Of a stretch of 64,000 bases of DNA, positions 10,760 to 40,495 are shown piece after piece. Position 1 is the stretch's first letter; every line of letters starts with the position of its first letter. This DNA is from Elmis aenea (taxonomy: Eukaryota; Arthropoda; Insecta; Coleoptera; Elmidae). Position numbers and translations under genes: made by a program. The notes under the pieces were generated by a model. It was not told the origin of the DNA. It saw only the letters and a program-made list of their open reading frames with translations, and made no database searches. Location: NCBI GenBank assembly GCA_947652605.1, contig OX393577.1:47219494-47283493 (forward strand). The letters are read 5' to 3'.

Positions 10760-11450
10760 ATATGCGGCTGTAAACCTCCCGTTTTTTAGCACATTTGTAA
10801 AATTAACTATTGGCATGCTGACTGTTTTTGAAATTATAACAAATCGTCGCAGGTGAATTATGTAACACATGAGCAATTTCTGTCAACTTCTATAACACAG
10901 CAGTTTATTATACTTCTAATCAGTTTTTTGGCAACAGTAATCGACTAACCTACTACAAACATAGTTTTACATGTGTAATATACTATTTTATTTGTTTTTC
11001 AATCGATTACACACTTAACAATAATATGAAAAAAAAAATCAAATTCTCAATAAATTGTATTTTTACACAAGGCCTCAAAATTGCAAGCCAAAAATTAAAG
11101 AAATGGATTTGCAGTTTTTGAAAAGAGCAAGATTCCATTTTGGATAAAATTTTCAATAATAACACGTTACAATCAACTTTTTAAGTAGACATTAAATATA
11201 CTGCAGTTTAACAGGCATAATTATAATGCAAGAAAGAAAAAAACAAGAACTATAGGTACCTAATTATCGAAGAATGTATATGATCCTGTTATCTGTACAT
11301 GTACAGTCTATTTTAAAAAAGTTTTAGTTGATACATTTTCCTGATGGTGCAATATTAAAACGTTAAGTGTATGCAAATGCATAGTTTCTCTGAATATTTA
11401 CAATGTTAAGGGAAATTTTCCTAGAAATAACGAAATATTTCTCTGTCACA
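10760..11450. other. Non-coding AT-rich stretch
   Basis: Nothing recognised on either strand. Confidence 0.4.
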
Positions 11451-11458
11451 CCTGGGAT

Positions 11459-12035
11459 CAGGGGCGGATTTAGGCATGGTCTTTATGGGCTGCAGCCCAG
11501 GGCCCCGTTCAATAAAAGGGCCTCCTTCGCGGTCAAAAAATAAAAACAATACAAAATTTAAAAACCTGCTCCTCTAAAGCGTGTTAGCTTTTATAAAAGG
11601 GTAAAAAAACAGTTTTTCGAGAAAATAGCGAATGAGTCGCCACAAATAACCCAAACTAGGGTTAATTTGAATTAACTGGGTAGGCCCCCAAACAGTGTTA
11701 GTCCAGGGCCCCAAAGTTAACGGTTCACCCCTGCAGGGGCGGATCTACATAAGGACTAATAGGACTTAAACCCTGGGCCCCCAAGCGTCGAGGGCCCACA
11801 AAAATTGAATCATTAACAAAAATTTTGTTTGTTTATACGTTTTTGTTAACAATATTTCTTTATTTCTTATGTTTTTTTATATAAGATATAATGTTTGTCA
11901 TTCAACACCATTTCATAAATAAATATATTTCAACTGAATTTTATACCCCAATTTAAAAATTCTTGATCTAACAACAATGGGACCCGATTGAACTTTAATA
12001 AGCCCTAGGCCCCGAAAAACCTAGATCCGCCCCTG
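11459..12035. mobile_element. Tandem dimer of a hAT-type MITE with one 8-bp target duplication
   Basis: Unit 1 (11459-11733) starts CAGGGGCGGATTTAGG and ends CACCCCTG. Unit 2 (11734-12035) starts CAGGGGCGGATCTACA and ends ATCCGCCCCTG. The pair abuts with no spacer and is flanked as a whole by CCTGGGAT (11451-11458 and 12036-12043). Both units are rich in GGGCCC-type motifs. Confidence 0.88.
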
Positions 12036-12043
12036 CCTGGGAT

Positions 12044-14735
12044 ACAGGCTTTAAAAAAGTTCATGAGCTGTACAATTATCAACAAATGAAGTGAATTGCC
12101 AGACCTGAACTGCTTGAAAAATAGTCTTAACAGTCTAACCTAACCTAGAAAAAAGTTGCACAGTAATTACCAAATATTAATTAGCAATAAATTGTCAAAA
12201 ATTACAACGCAGAACGTTGTATTCCAAAATCCAGTGATTATTAGGTATCACAAATTTCATTTCACGTTTGTATCCTGATTTTAGTGCTGACATGGCATGC
12301 CTTTTGAGTCTTAACATAAATTATAGTCACAATTTGTGAACATAAAATATATTTTGTTTTAAAACTTGGAACTTCACTCGGGCAGTTAAAGACTACAGCA
12401 AAATAATAAATTTGTGTTTTTTGGCTGATACGTTCAAAAGAAGGCAGTCAATAAAATAAGTTTAATTGCTACAAAATTAGTAACATCGAGGAAATTTTGC
12501 ATAACTTTATGTTAATAAAATTAAAATTAAAAATTACTACAATACCTTACTTTAGATCTTACCTAAGAAAAAATCTAAAGATTAAGCACCTTATGATTTT
12601 GGTGACTTCACAATAATTTTATGTTTTTTGCAATCGTTGACACATTTGGTAATTTTTTGGCATTTGACATACAAAAAATAAAATGAACGGGGTTTAAACA
12701 CTTAGTTTTTGTTTGTATTTGTTTTCTGTACTCTAATGGCAATATCATGAATAAATTTTATAAACGCTATCCCTTCAAAATCGTTTATTGCATGTTTATT
12801 GTTTGACAGCAAATATTTTGTTTCCACGCTGATTTCAACAATCGTGTTATTACATATTTAATGAACTCTTTATTTACTTATTTGGACGTTTTAAAAGTAT
12901 CCTATTTAATCCGTTAATGTGACTTTAGCTTCAAAAACCTGGTAAACCCTAGTAGTTAGCACCTTTAAAATGTAAGCAAATTTCATTAAACTGTTTAAAG
13001 CCGAATTCAAGGTAAAAAACAGTCTTACTTATTTACATGAAGCATTAGTAATTACATTGCTCTGTTGATTACACATAAAATGCATTTGAATCAGGTGTAA
13101 TATAGAATATAGGGCGCAGTAATAACCTTGGCTTTATTCATAAGCTTTTTCCAGAATCAATATTTTAATGAGGTTATTTTACCCAAGACATTAACCATTT
13201 CTATATTTATCGGCTTACATTATATCAATTCGATATTAGTAATTTTTCTAAGAAACTGCCATCATTATCATGACTAAATTTTACTTAGTTCTGGTATTTT
13301 ACACACGAAAAATGTACAATGTAAAAAATACCAGCATTACAGTTAACCTAATTTACTAAATACTTTGCGTGTGCTCAGACCAATTTATTAAAGTTCATTT
13401 TTGTACAGAAAATAATTACTAATTGACAAACGTTGTCACGACCAGAAATATGAATTAAATTATTGAGTCATAGCTTACGTTACAATGTTACAAAATATTG
13501 TCATCAGTGATTGATAACAACACAATGGTGATCAAGTACCTGGGAGATAAATAAAAATAAGATAAGAATTTCAAAAACAACCCACCGTTAGTTTGATTAA
13601 AAACTATCAGGTAACTGAAAACACTACACAATTAATCGTTTTTGTTCACTTCTAACTCCTCTAAGGCACTCCTAACCTTAATAATCAGGTACTAAAAGTA
13701 CTACGGTACAGAAGAACTACTTATGTTAAAAGCGTACCGATTCACTGATTGGTAAAATATGTCGTCATAATTTTTTAACGCATATTTAGAGCTGCCCAAT
13801 GACACACTACGTTAACACACAAAACTACTAGTTGAAACAGTTTGACTCAACCAAGTTATCAGACGATTAAGAAACCATGTGAAAGGACATGCTAAGATAC
13901 GATTTGTGTATAGTCGTGTCATCATGCTATTTTTAAAGTATACTGGGTACTGGCCCCCATGCGTAGTATAATTGCTGGTTTATCCTATTTACTTTAAATA
14001 TTTGGCTAGACATTTATTTTTACTTTTCTCGTTGAAACACTGTGTTGTGCTTTCTCAGAAATCTTGTGTTTTGCGCAAACTGATAGTAGATTTTAATACA
14101 TTTAAATAAAACTACCGAAGTTGTAATGCAACCGTAAATTTAATTTTTTAAACTAGATTTTGTTATTTATTTGAATTTTATTAGATCACACTATCGAATT
14201 CCAACATAACACGTGTAGTTCCGTAACTTTGAACAAGACCACGTTCAAATATTATTTTGAAGGTAAATAATGTAGTTTAAAATTATGTTACACATTCTAA
14301 AAATAGCTGTTTAATTAATAATTACGCTACAAATATTTCTTGTTTATACGTAATAAGAGATTTTTTGCACAGTTTAATAAAGTACATAATAACTATTCGT
14401 AGTACTCTGAAGAAGTAGAAGTTGAGTATCCATAATTCAAAATACTTGAAACTGACCAGTACGTCAGATTCCGTAGTTTGAAATTGGATGTAGGAGTTGT
14501 AGTAAAAGGGAAATAAAGTGCGTATGTCACTTATTTTTTAATTTTCAGGAATTTAAAATTTTTTAGCCAATAAATAACAAATGAAAAATGAACAACCTGA
14601 CACCTGATGCTGGTAATGATACCTATGTGCTAGGAGCTAGGAGCTAGACGGACTCAACGGACTTCAATCCAGTGCGAACGATAATTTTCGGTTGTTGGAG
14701 CTCTCGGTTTTCGGAATTTCCAATTCGGGGATATT
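12044..14735. other. Long non-coding stretch
   Basis: AT-rich, with no supported gene and no recognised transposon ends. GGAGCTAG is duplicated at about 14634-14647. Confidence 0.4.
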
Positions 14736-14743
14736 CACATGAG

Positions 14744-15920
14744 CAGTGGCGTAGCAATCGTGGAGCAGTTGGAGCAAACTGTTCCAGGCGCACGAATCCT
14801 CAGGGCGCAAAATTAGAAAGGGCGAAATAAAAATTATATTTCCTGTAGATTGACATAGGTGGCGCAATTTTAAAATATTACGAGTAGAAACTGTATAAAA
14901 TTAGTACATCACTTTGTAGATGGCAGTACTATATACATTTTATATCTAATATTGCTTTATATGGAACGTATCTAGCTAGAGGTCTTTCAACGTAAACTTT
15001 TTGAGTTTGGTTATTACAAATTTGGCATTTCATAATTTTCACGTTATTTAACTGAAAAACATTTTATAGTGAGTAGTAACGTAATAACAAAATAAAATGG
15101 AATTAGTTAAAAACTGAAAAATATGTTGTGGCTCTATGTTGTAACAAAATAATTTGCACCTAAAATAAATGTTGCCGTTTTGCGCAGGGTTGGTCTTCGG
15201 CAACATCTTTTATTTATTGTTTTGTACAAAGTTGTGCTTCAACAACACATTTAATTTTTCGTTGTACACCAATATTGCTTTTCATTAACAACTTTTGTTT
15301 TTTGATAAAAACAGTTGAAAAATTGTGAATGCTTTTTTAAATTATTTTTCTCAAATTCCCTACAGTTAAATATACGGAAAATATTGTTTAAATCTAATTT
15401 TAAAAAATTCATGCATTTAAAGGTCACAAAAATGGTTTTTAAAACTTTTAAAATAATTAATAAAAAATTAATTATTTAGAATGAACAGAATATATATTTT
15501 ATTGTAGGCATTTAGAGATGTCAAAAAAACTAAGTGGTGCTCAGTTTAAAAAAAGAAGAATACAAAAGCAAGAAGCTGAAAATGAAGTTTTAAAGAAAGT
15601 TGCTAAAATATCAACAAAACTAAAATTAATCAAAACCTGTTTAAGAAGCAGCATGTCACAACACCGTGTTAGAACTTTGGCCACTACATCAATTGAAAAA
15701 ACAATAGCTTGTCAACTTGATCTGGATAAAGTCATTGACCGATTTGCCAATGAAAAAGCGAGAAAACAAAATTTTAAAGTTGTTTTTGTGTGAAAACTAA
15801 ACATGGATACATTTTTTTAAACTAAACGTTCAAAAGAAATTTCGTCAGACTCTTCTGAGAAACAAGGGGGCGCACCGACCTTACTTGCTCCAGGGCGCTG
15901 AATTCATTGCTACGCCACTG
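14744..15920 (+). mobile_element. Internally deleted hAT transposon, 1.18 kb
   Basis: The tips are CAGTGGCGTAGCAA and TTGCTACGCCACTG, with a perfect 8-bp duplication CACATGAG (14736-14743 and 15921-15928). It carries a shortened transposase reading frame (15518-15793). A full hAT of this type would be about 3 kb. Confidence 0.92.
15518..15793 (+). pseudogene. hAT transposase with the catalytic core deleted (N-terminus joined to C-terminus)
   Basis: The 91-codon frame opens MSKKLSGAQFKKRRIQKQEA, a basic N-terminus of the kind seen in ZMYM/DUF4371-type hAT transposases. It then passes at about residue 45 to a hAT C-terminal (dimerisation) segment containing SSMSQHRV.., a TSIEK block and a LDKVIDRFANEKARK tail. 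The RNase-H-like core and insertion domain are missing, so it cannot be catalytic. The frame is intact from ATG to TGA. Confidence 0.78.
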
Positions 15921-15928
15921 CACATGAG

Positions 15929-17005
15929 CTCAAATTATTAAAGTCACTGACAATACAATCCTAAGCACATTGAAAAATACTGTATTTTATAAAATTACAC
16001 AATGTGAAGTTATTGTTAGTTATCATCACATTTTTTAAATATCAAAAAATTATTGCTAAGTAAAGCGTTTTAGGTTTAAATACAAAGAAATTTGTAATTT
16101 TCCATAATTGAAAATAAAATTTTATTTTTACGAATATTTTTTTATAGAATTGCTTGCAAACGTTAATATAAAATTGCTGAAGAAAACTGAGAAATCGTTT
16201 TTACAGTTTGTTTTTAAGAGAGGTGGGCGATGGTTCTGCTAAACCTTGAGGAACCTTGTCGGGTAATGAAACTACAAAAGCCAATGTAATTATATGAATC
16301 AGAATGCATTAAAAAATAATGACGTAATAAGCGCACAAATTTGAACATATTCGTTTATATTCGCGTGATGTCGAGTAAAAACTTTTACCATAAACAGCTA
16401 ATTTACGCAATTATTTTAAATATTTACAGTTCGCGCCAATTTGCTCTATATTGTAAAATCCACCCCGATAAAAATATTGAATACTTCAATATCCGCCGAC
16501 GGATGTTCTTTAAATACCTTTTTGTGGCATCTAAAAATAAAGTGATGAGCTAAGAAAATTTACTATCTGTTTTCTAAACTATGTAGCTTTAGTTTACTTT
16601 AAAGTTCATAAAGTAGCTACCAAAGATAAAAACGAAGAGATATTTGTTTATTTAATTGAACAAAATGTATATTTTGAGAGTCCATTTTTCTTTGCTGCGA
16701 ATATTAGGATACTGACAACTAAAACAGATGTAAAGATTGTAAAAGGGATAAATATACTCCTATATAGAGAATAGTTTTAAATGTGCTTTTTTTACTGCAA
16801 TCAGTGTGCTAAACATTGATGTTTTTTTCAAGTAGTAATCAAAACGGCTTTCACACCTTAACCGTTTGACCCAAAAGAAAGTATGTAAATATTTTATATT
16901 ACTTCCCTAACAATTTAAACACAAAATAGCACGCACTAATCTGTGTAATTAATAAAATAAAATAATAAATATAGTATCTCCATATTTGTAGATATATGAG
17001 TATTT
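15929..17005. other. Non-coding AT-rich stretch
   Basis: No gene recognised. A 70-codon frame at 16341-16553 has no family signature. Confidence 0.4.
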
Positions 17006-17399
17006 CTAAGCAGGGTGACAATAAACTACATGTGTTGTATGCGTCTCTTTGTTATTATTAGGACTTACATAGTCGGTTAAATTAGTAAATTTGGGCAGAT
17101 TTTTAACCTACACCTTCAACTTTTTTAAATATTTTGAAAAACAAAACAACGATTTTTTTATGGTTAATAATTCCATAGCTACCAATGTTAAAACCAAAAT
17201 GCTAAAAGATTCCTGTAAATAATTTTACGTAGAAAAAAAAAATCTAAATTGTCATATCGGATCGCACTTAATTTTTGATTTATTAGCCAGTTGCTTTTTT
17301 TTTTAATGGCAAAAATAGTTGGCTACGGGTTAATTACAGGTTTTTTTTTCGGTTTTGTGTTCCAGACGTAAGATTTGTAAATTTTTGACTTTATAAGTA

Positions 17400-19133
17400 T
17401 ACAAGGTGTCCCAGATAACTTTTCCAGCATGCGGATCTCGCTTATCATAAGAGATACAGGATACAAATTTGCTTAAATTAAATGAATTATTGTAAGTGTG
17501 AGAGGAGCTACAATCAATTTTTAAAAGGACATTTTTTTTCGTACTTCAGATGTTATAGCAAAAAATATGAAAATGTTGAATCTCTTTTTTCTCTAATAAC
17601 TTTTTTGTTTTATTCATTAGATCAATTTTATTAGTACCTACTTTCTTAAGGTCTTTTATTAAAAACATTAGTATAATGTAACTGTTAATTTGGATTGTTT
17701 TATATCACGTACCATGTTTGAGATATTACCCCTAATTTAATTTTTTCTTATGAGCTGCGAATTGGCTATGGAATAGTTAAATGTTCTTTTTTTTTCTTTT
17801 TAATGAGCTATTACTTGCTATATCTATTTTTATAAATAATTCACAAAATCAAAAAATAATCGTATTTTACCAATCACTTATTAAGCTATCTCTGAAAATA
17901 AAAACAAAAAACCGCTTATTAAATGTCAAATGGCAGTTACCATTGGTCTGCAGTATCATTTATTAGAATTTTATAGTATTGTTGTGTAGTTCGATAGTTT
18001 TTGTGGCTACATTGAAAAATAATGAAAAATTTGAAATAGGACATACCTACTATATTTTTTGCCATAGAAACTGTGTAAAAACTAATCATTCTAATTCTTC
18101 ATTGATTTGTTTTGCATTTTTGGTTGGTTTCTTGAAGAAATCTAATTCTTTTAAATTTATTTCCAAATTTCTGTAATTATGCGCACTTCGGTGCCTTGTC
18201 TCGTGATACAGCTCTAAGTATATCACTCAGCTTCTACACAGTTTTTATGGCAAAGAATGTAGCTTCTCAGCGCCAAATTTTTCGTTATTTTTAAATGTAG
18301 TCATAATTATAACAATTACTACAAAGACTTTCAAATTACACAATTACTATAAAATTCTAATAAATGATAACGCAGACAACTGAAGCTGTCATTTGACATT
18401 TAGTTAGTTGTTTTTTGTTTTTATTTTCATAGATTGTGATTGGTAAAATACGATTTTTCTTGATTTTGTGACTTATTTATAAAAATAGATATAGCAAGTA
18501 GTATCTCATTTAAAAAAAAAGAAAAGCACATTTAACTGTTCCATAGTCAACTTTGCAGCTCATAAGAAAAAATGAAATTAGGGGTAATATCGAGGGTCTC
18601 ATATCAGATGGGCGTATGCGCCAAAAATACAAAAATGGAGATTCTTTGCCAAAAATGTATTAAACTGAACAAGAAAAAATCTTTGTGTCAGAAAAATCAA
18701 CATATTTTGATATATAAGCAGGAATAGAATTGAAGTGATTGCATAAACATTGAATGTACAGGGAGTTTTTTTTCTCTATTGTTGAACAATTTTACAGATG
18801 GCTCATACGCCCCTCTGATATGAGACCCTCAATTTCTCGAACATGGTAGGTAATACAAAAAAATCCAAATTAACAGTTACATTACACACTAAAAAGTACC
18901 TTAAGAAAGTACTAATAAAATTGATCTAATGATTAAAACGGAAAAGTTATGAGAGAATAAAAAACATTTTCATATTTCTTGCTATAACATCCGAAGTAAA
19001 AGGAATTTTGTTTTTAAAAAATTGATTGTAGCTCCTCTCATACTTGGGAATTATTCATCTAATTTAAGCAAACCTGTATATCTTATAATAAGCGAGATAC
19101 CCATGCTGGAAATGTTATCTGGGACAACCTGTA
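17400..19133. mobile_element. Mariner-type palindromic element (family S)
   Basis: The left end TACAAGGTGTCCCAGATAAC and right end GTTATCTGGGACAACCTGTA are complementary, with TA on each side. The arms continue inward for several hundred bases (for instance GAGCTGCGAATTGGCTATGG near 17752 mirrored near 18540-18562). A small MITE (18592-18830) interrupts the right arm. Confidence 0.82.
18592..18830. mobile_element. Small MITE, 239 bp, with 24-bp inverted ends
   Basis: The ends read GAGGGTCTCATATCAGATGG and CC.CTCTGATATGAGACCCTC. The flanks AATATC (18586-18591) and AATTTC (18831-18836) look like a 6-bp duplication with one change. The mirrored arm near 17720 preserves the empty site without the insert. 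The superfamily is not assigned. Confidence 0.7.
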
Positions 19134-19186
19134 TAACTCTTATAATAAGTGATATCCCCATGCTGGAAATGTTATCTGAGACTCTT
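19085..19186 (+). repeat. Tandem duplication of the family S right tip
   Basis: TCTTATAATAAG..GATA.CCCATGCTGG..TTATCTG.GAC occurs twice, about 55 bp apart. The second copy lies just beyond the element's right end at 19133. Confidence 0.75.
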
Positions 19187-19305
19187 ATAATAACAAAGTT
19201 ACCTATCCAATACATGTAGATTATTGTCACCCTGTATAAATCAAACACTAAAAAATAATTTTGTTTGACACCATGGCCAACTGTAATTCAAGACTTGTGT
19301 TATTA

Positions 19306-19445
19306 TGGTGCCTGTCCACGTGAGAGTAAACAACTCTCGATAGCAGCGTCGCCAAGGATACAGCCCCTGAGAGTAACTCGCGATTGGCTGTATCCTTGGC
19401 GACGCTGCTATCGAGAGTTGTTTACTCTCACGTGGACAGGCACCA
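19306..19445. mobile_element. PIF/Harbinger-type MITE, 140 bp, near-perfect hairpin
   Basis: The ends are TGGTGCCTGTCCACGTGAG and complement, almost fully palindromic through to a short loop. The target duplication is TTA (19303-19305 and 19446-19448). A second copy lies at 59348-59501, also with TTA, so the insertion preference is reproduced. PIF/Harbinger elements duplicate TWA. Confidence 0.85.
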
Positions 19446-19448
19446 TTA

Positions 19449-20565
19449 TGTTAGATCTTAACATGAAATTAAAACAATTTTTGAAGCATTATTTGAAACA
19501 AATGGAATTTTTTTGATACCTAATTGTAAAGTTATTATAGTTGAAACCATTTGCCTCCATGCAATTAGGCCTACTTACGATTTTTAAAACTTTGTGAACC
19601 TATGTTACATGTGTTTTGGGATAATTGTTTAAATAACATTAAAATATAATTGTTTAACACCTATATATTGTATGTAATACACATAATACAGTATGCTACA
19701 TATATTTTGAATATGTAAAATCTGTCCAAAATACATTCAACAAACTCTATTGTCTCATATTACATATAAGACTGCATCACTGTAGAACAACGTGAAGGCT
19801 CCATGCTTACTAATAATTCTAAAGCGCAGTCTTATACATTATCTTTGTTTTTATTAAACACTTTATAAATGTTCATTCGTAAATTAAAACAACCTTAAAA
19901 ATAGCTTCTAACAATAAACAATCAAGGAGCACTTTACGGAGTTCTAAAATGATCAGTTCGATTTGTTTTTTTTTTTTTTGTTATATGAACATTTTGTGGA
20001 AATACATATTTCATGTCTGCATGAATTATTACACTCACATAATATGTACAATTCTTAAAATTAATGAAAGCGTTTAAAGGTTTTGTTTTAAAGAAATTCT
20101 ACCAGCATAAACATATTTCTAATATCTATTCAATCACGTTAGATTTACTGTTTCATTTTGAAAAAGCACCATTGATAATTTAAAACAAACAAGTTTCATG
20201 CAAGTAATTAGAGTTCATTACAATATTATGTTGCAATATTATTTCATTAAAATGTTATTGTGTAACAGTGTAACTATACTTTTTGTTTTGTTGATGTACG
20301 CACTTTTCATAAACTGTTTTTACTAATATTAATTTGGCTATATTTTAAATATCTGTCGTATATAAAAAATATGTCCATACTTAATTCGTTATGTATTGAT
20401 CCTTTATTGGATATGATATATTTTATTTGAACATTGCAATAAATGAAAGCAGTAGTCAGTTTACTTCAAGTTATATATCATTAATCTTATCAAAATAGCC
20501 AATGACAGAACTGCCCCATTAACACTTCTTATAAATTAAACCACAAAATAACTTTACTAATATAC
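19449..20565. other. Non-coding AT-rich stretch
   Basis: Nothing recognised. Confidence 0.4.
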
Positions 20566-20567
20566 AG

Positions 20568-20620
20568 GGTGTCCCAGAGAGCATAACCGCCTCGAATATC
20601 TAATTTATTTTTTAATATAA
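20568..20620 (+). mobile_element. Solo mariner-type tip
   Basis: TATACAGGGTGTCCCAGAGA is a left tip related to family S. No complementary right end was found downstream; the opposite-facing tip at 21766-21777 has a different inner sequence. Confidence 0.5.
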
Positions 20621-21877
20621 ACCCAACAAATCTATTTTTTTTTCAAATGGCATTAGTATGGCTTAAAAGTCAAAATTAGATAGTACATTTTCTTATAAGT
20701 TTCAGTCTTTAAAATGTTTTAAGACTTTTAATGTTGATTTTACTGGACAAATGTGAAAATGTTACTAGCATCAGTACGCCATGAAGACATATTATGTGTC
20801 TAAATAAGAGTTTACAGCGAAAATTCTATGGATTTTATAGTCTAATAAAGTTATTTATTATTAGCTTTCAAATTTAAAAAACTGTCTTGCTTTTATGGCC
20901 TATTAAACCCAATTTTTTTTCATTAGCAAAAATATTAAAATTTTACCATCTGATTTCGACATTAAACCATAATAATGCAATTTGAAAAAAAAAGAGTTAA
21001 ACATCTTTATTTTACACGTATACATCAAATTTACAGCACCCTTTAATTCAAATTTTTCTGCCATTTCATAATATATAAAGCTTTCGAGATTATTTCTAAA
21101 AACAAAAGAGATACAGAAGAAGTGTTAATAATCGCTGGGCCCCCTTTAATATTGTTTAATTTTGTCAATTAAATTATAGTTTTTCAATTAATCAATCTTT
21201 GTACTAAATTGTATTTTTAGCTCTGTAGCTTAATTTAATTTTATATTTTATTAATAAGTTTTGTTTTTATGTAAACGTTGTTGACGGCAAAACTTATCAA
21301 CGACTTGATCTGTAACTGTGTGAAATCTATTTCAATTGTCATACACTATTTTGACTAATGGTGTTGTTTTTTAAAATAATATTGTAACGAATCTTATATT
21401 TTCTTGTCCAATTAAGTTAAATAACAATAAACTATCAAATTTAATTAATCCATTCACTTACTTTTAATATTTTACATATAATTGTACAGAAATTAACTTT
21501 TATATTATCTTTAAGTTTCGTGAGCCATTTGATTAAAAATCGACTTATATAAATAAATCTACGATGCGTTTTCACACAATCATTACAATAATCAGCAAAT
21601 TACGTATATAACAAATATCAACTTAAACAAAACATCATCCGCTTAGTGTGTGAGGTATTCAATTTTTTTAAGTACTTTTATAGATTTTATTTAGTTCATG
21701 GACAATTATCCTCGCACATTTTAGCAGGAAGTTATTGATTTTGAGGAACACAAAAGTGTCTTTTAACCACCCTGTATATTACACACTGTACACACATCAT
21801 CTAAATGAGTCTTTTTTTACAATCATACATACAAAAAATTCATAAATACTACCAGCGATAAATATGTAACACCGAAA

Positions 21878-21934
21878 TACAGGGTGTTTCGTACATAATG
21901 TGCAGATATGGTGCACTGAACGAAACACTCTGTA
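21878..21934. mobile_element. 57-bp mini-element bounded by mariner-type tips
   Basis: TACAGGGTGTTTCGT at the left pairs with ACGAAACACTCTGTA at the right. Only about 27 bp separates the arms, far too little to encode anything. It resembles the 64-bp unit at 49418-49481. Confidence 0.7.
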
Positions 21935-21939
21935 TGTGC

Positions 21940-23710
21940 ATGTGCACTAACAACTAGCCTACCTATAATAATATATTTTGGTCTACTTCAAAATTTCTCA
22001 CAACTTCACATGAGCATCTTACTCATAAAGCAAAATTTGCCTACACAATATTTTTATATATTATATATACTTATTTTAAACGACTACCTATCAGACATCA
22101 CTGACCTTCTACCCCTTTAGGTATTTATCGTTCTCTTTACCATAAAAATATAATCTCAAGATTTAACGATATTTCTCGTGAAAGTCGAATATTAGTTTAT
22201 AGTTACTTACACAACCTAAATTATGATATATATTATATAAACAAGTGTATATTCACCAGTTGCTCATTATTTTTACATGAGCTTCATATTATGTCAACTA
22301 TTTTAAAAAATACAACATGTAATATTTTGAGCATATAATTATGTGTTTTAATTTCAACCACTAAAATCAAATTTCTTCAACAATAATTTTAATTTCTCAT
22401 ACACATAACCAAATAGTTTAGTTAATACTCATCAAATTAAATAAGGTTCAAATAGTGTAGTAGTTAATTTAAAAAAATTAATTAACAAAGTGTCTTTTTA
22501 CTGAGATTCAATGAGATTTCAGTGATTAGCATCAAAACTGCAATAATATAATTCTACATAACTTTTACAACAACAATAATAATAAGAATATTGTTTTTAT
22601 CACTTTGCTTAAGTCTGATACTTTTCTCCTTATTGATAATATTTAAACAAACCTTTTAGTGCAATTCAATAACAGTCAACACCTGATTTAGGTGAATGTA
22701 CACTTTTCATGTCGTTTTTGATATAAAATAAATAATTATTTACAACTTTGGCTAAAGCATCGAAATAAATTCAAAATGCACTTAATACTGTCTTAAAAAG
22801 AGTGGAGAAAATGTTTATAAAAGCTTTTATGACAATTAACTCATACTTAAGTTGTATCAAATCAACTAACAAGAAACACTTAAAATGCATAAAAATGGTT
22901 TTTCATATTTAGAATTTTATGGTAGGTAAGTTACAGCGGTCCTCAAACTTTTTGTAATCATAATATTTAATAAACATTCAAATATACAACATTATTAGTT
23001 TACTAGCTTACAAAATATTAGTTTTCAATATAATATTCACAACCTCATTGCATGAGCACATAAGTAAAGAAATACCCATTTAAAGATCTTCATTTTTTTT
23101 TTGAAGGGGAACAATAATTTTCTTTAGTCTATTGTTTTTTTTTAAGACTGAACTTTCTTTGAATTGCGTTTTTTTTTGTAGTGTTGGTATGTTAACCCTT
23201 TCATTTGTACTTAAAAAGGTATATTAAAATGAAAGTTGCAATTTATGGGTTATTTTTTATTGATAATGTGATGAATCATGACAAGACATATAGATAGATT
23301 ACAAAACACTTGAGGGTCAGAACAATATGACTGAGAACCACTGTATGAGAAGATGATGTGATCATAAAAAATAAATGTAGTCCAATTATTTAATAGAAGT
23401 GTTTAAGATTTTTTATAACCAAATATTTGTTGAATTAAGACGTCTTTTATTAAATTTATTGCTATTACAACTTTTGATGAAATATTTAAGTTCACTGGCC
23501 ATATTTTATAAAGCTGAATAACATACATCTTCTAGTAACTTCCATAATTTAAACTTTTATAGAACTTCTCCATGGAAAAAAAAGCTGTTTACAAAATTTT
23601 TAACATTTTTACAATTATATCTATGTTGAGCATTACAAATTTGCCATTCTAAAAAACTAAAATAATCTATTTCGTTTCTGCACCTCTTTATCATAATTTC
23701 TGGAAAATTT
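21940..23710. other. Alk: Non-coding; probably includes the 3' UTR of Alk
   Basis: The Alk stop codon is at 23711-23713 on the minus strand, so its 3' UTR extends into lower coordinates. Several TTTATT strings (AATAAA on the minus strand) are present and the true end cannot be chosen by eye. Confidence 0.4.

Positions 23711-40495
<16,785 letters not shown>

Larger units (their letters stand above)
17010..19236. mobile_element. Outer mariner-type element with another element nested inside
   Basis: The left end CAGGGTGACAATAAACTACA is matched at the right by the complement of TACAGGGTGACAATAATCTA. The inner block 17400-19133 is a separate element that splits it. Confidence 0.75.

Noticed and set aside
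16341..16553. 70-codon frame (+)
   Set aside because: AT-driven composition, no features.
20568..21777. One element spanning both TACAGGGTG tips
   Set aside because: The sequences inside the two tips are not complementary, so they are probably two separate fragments.
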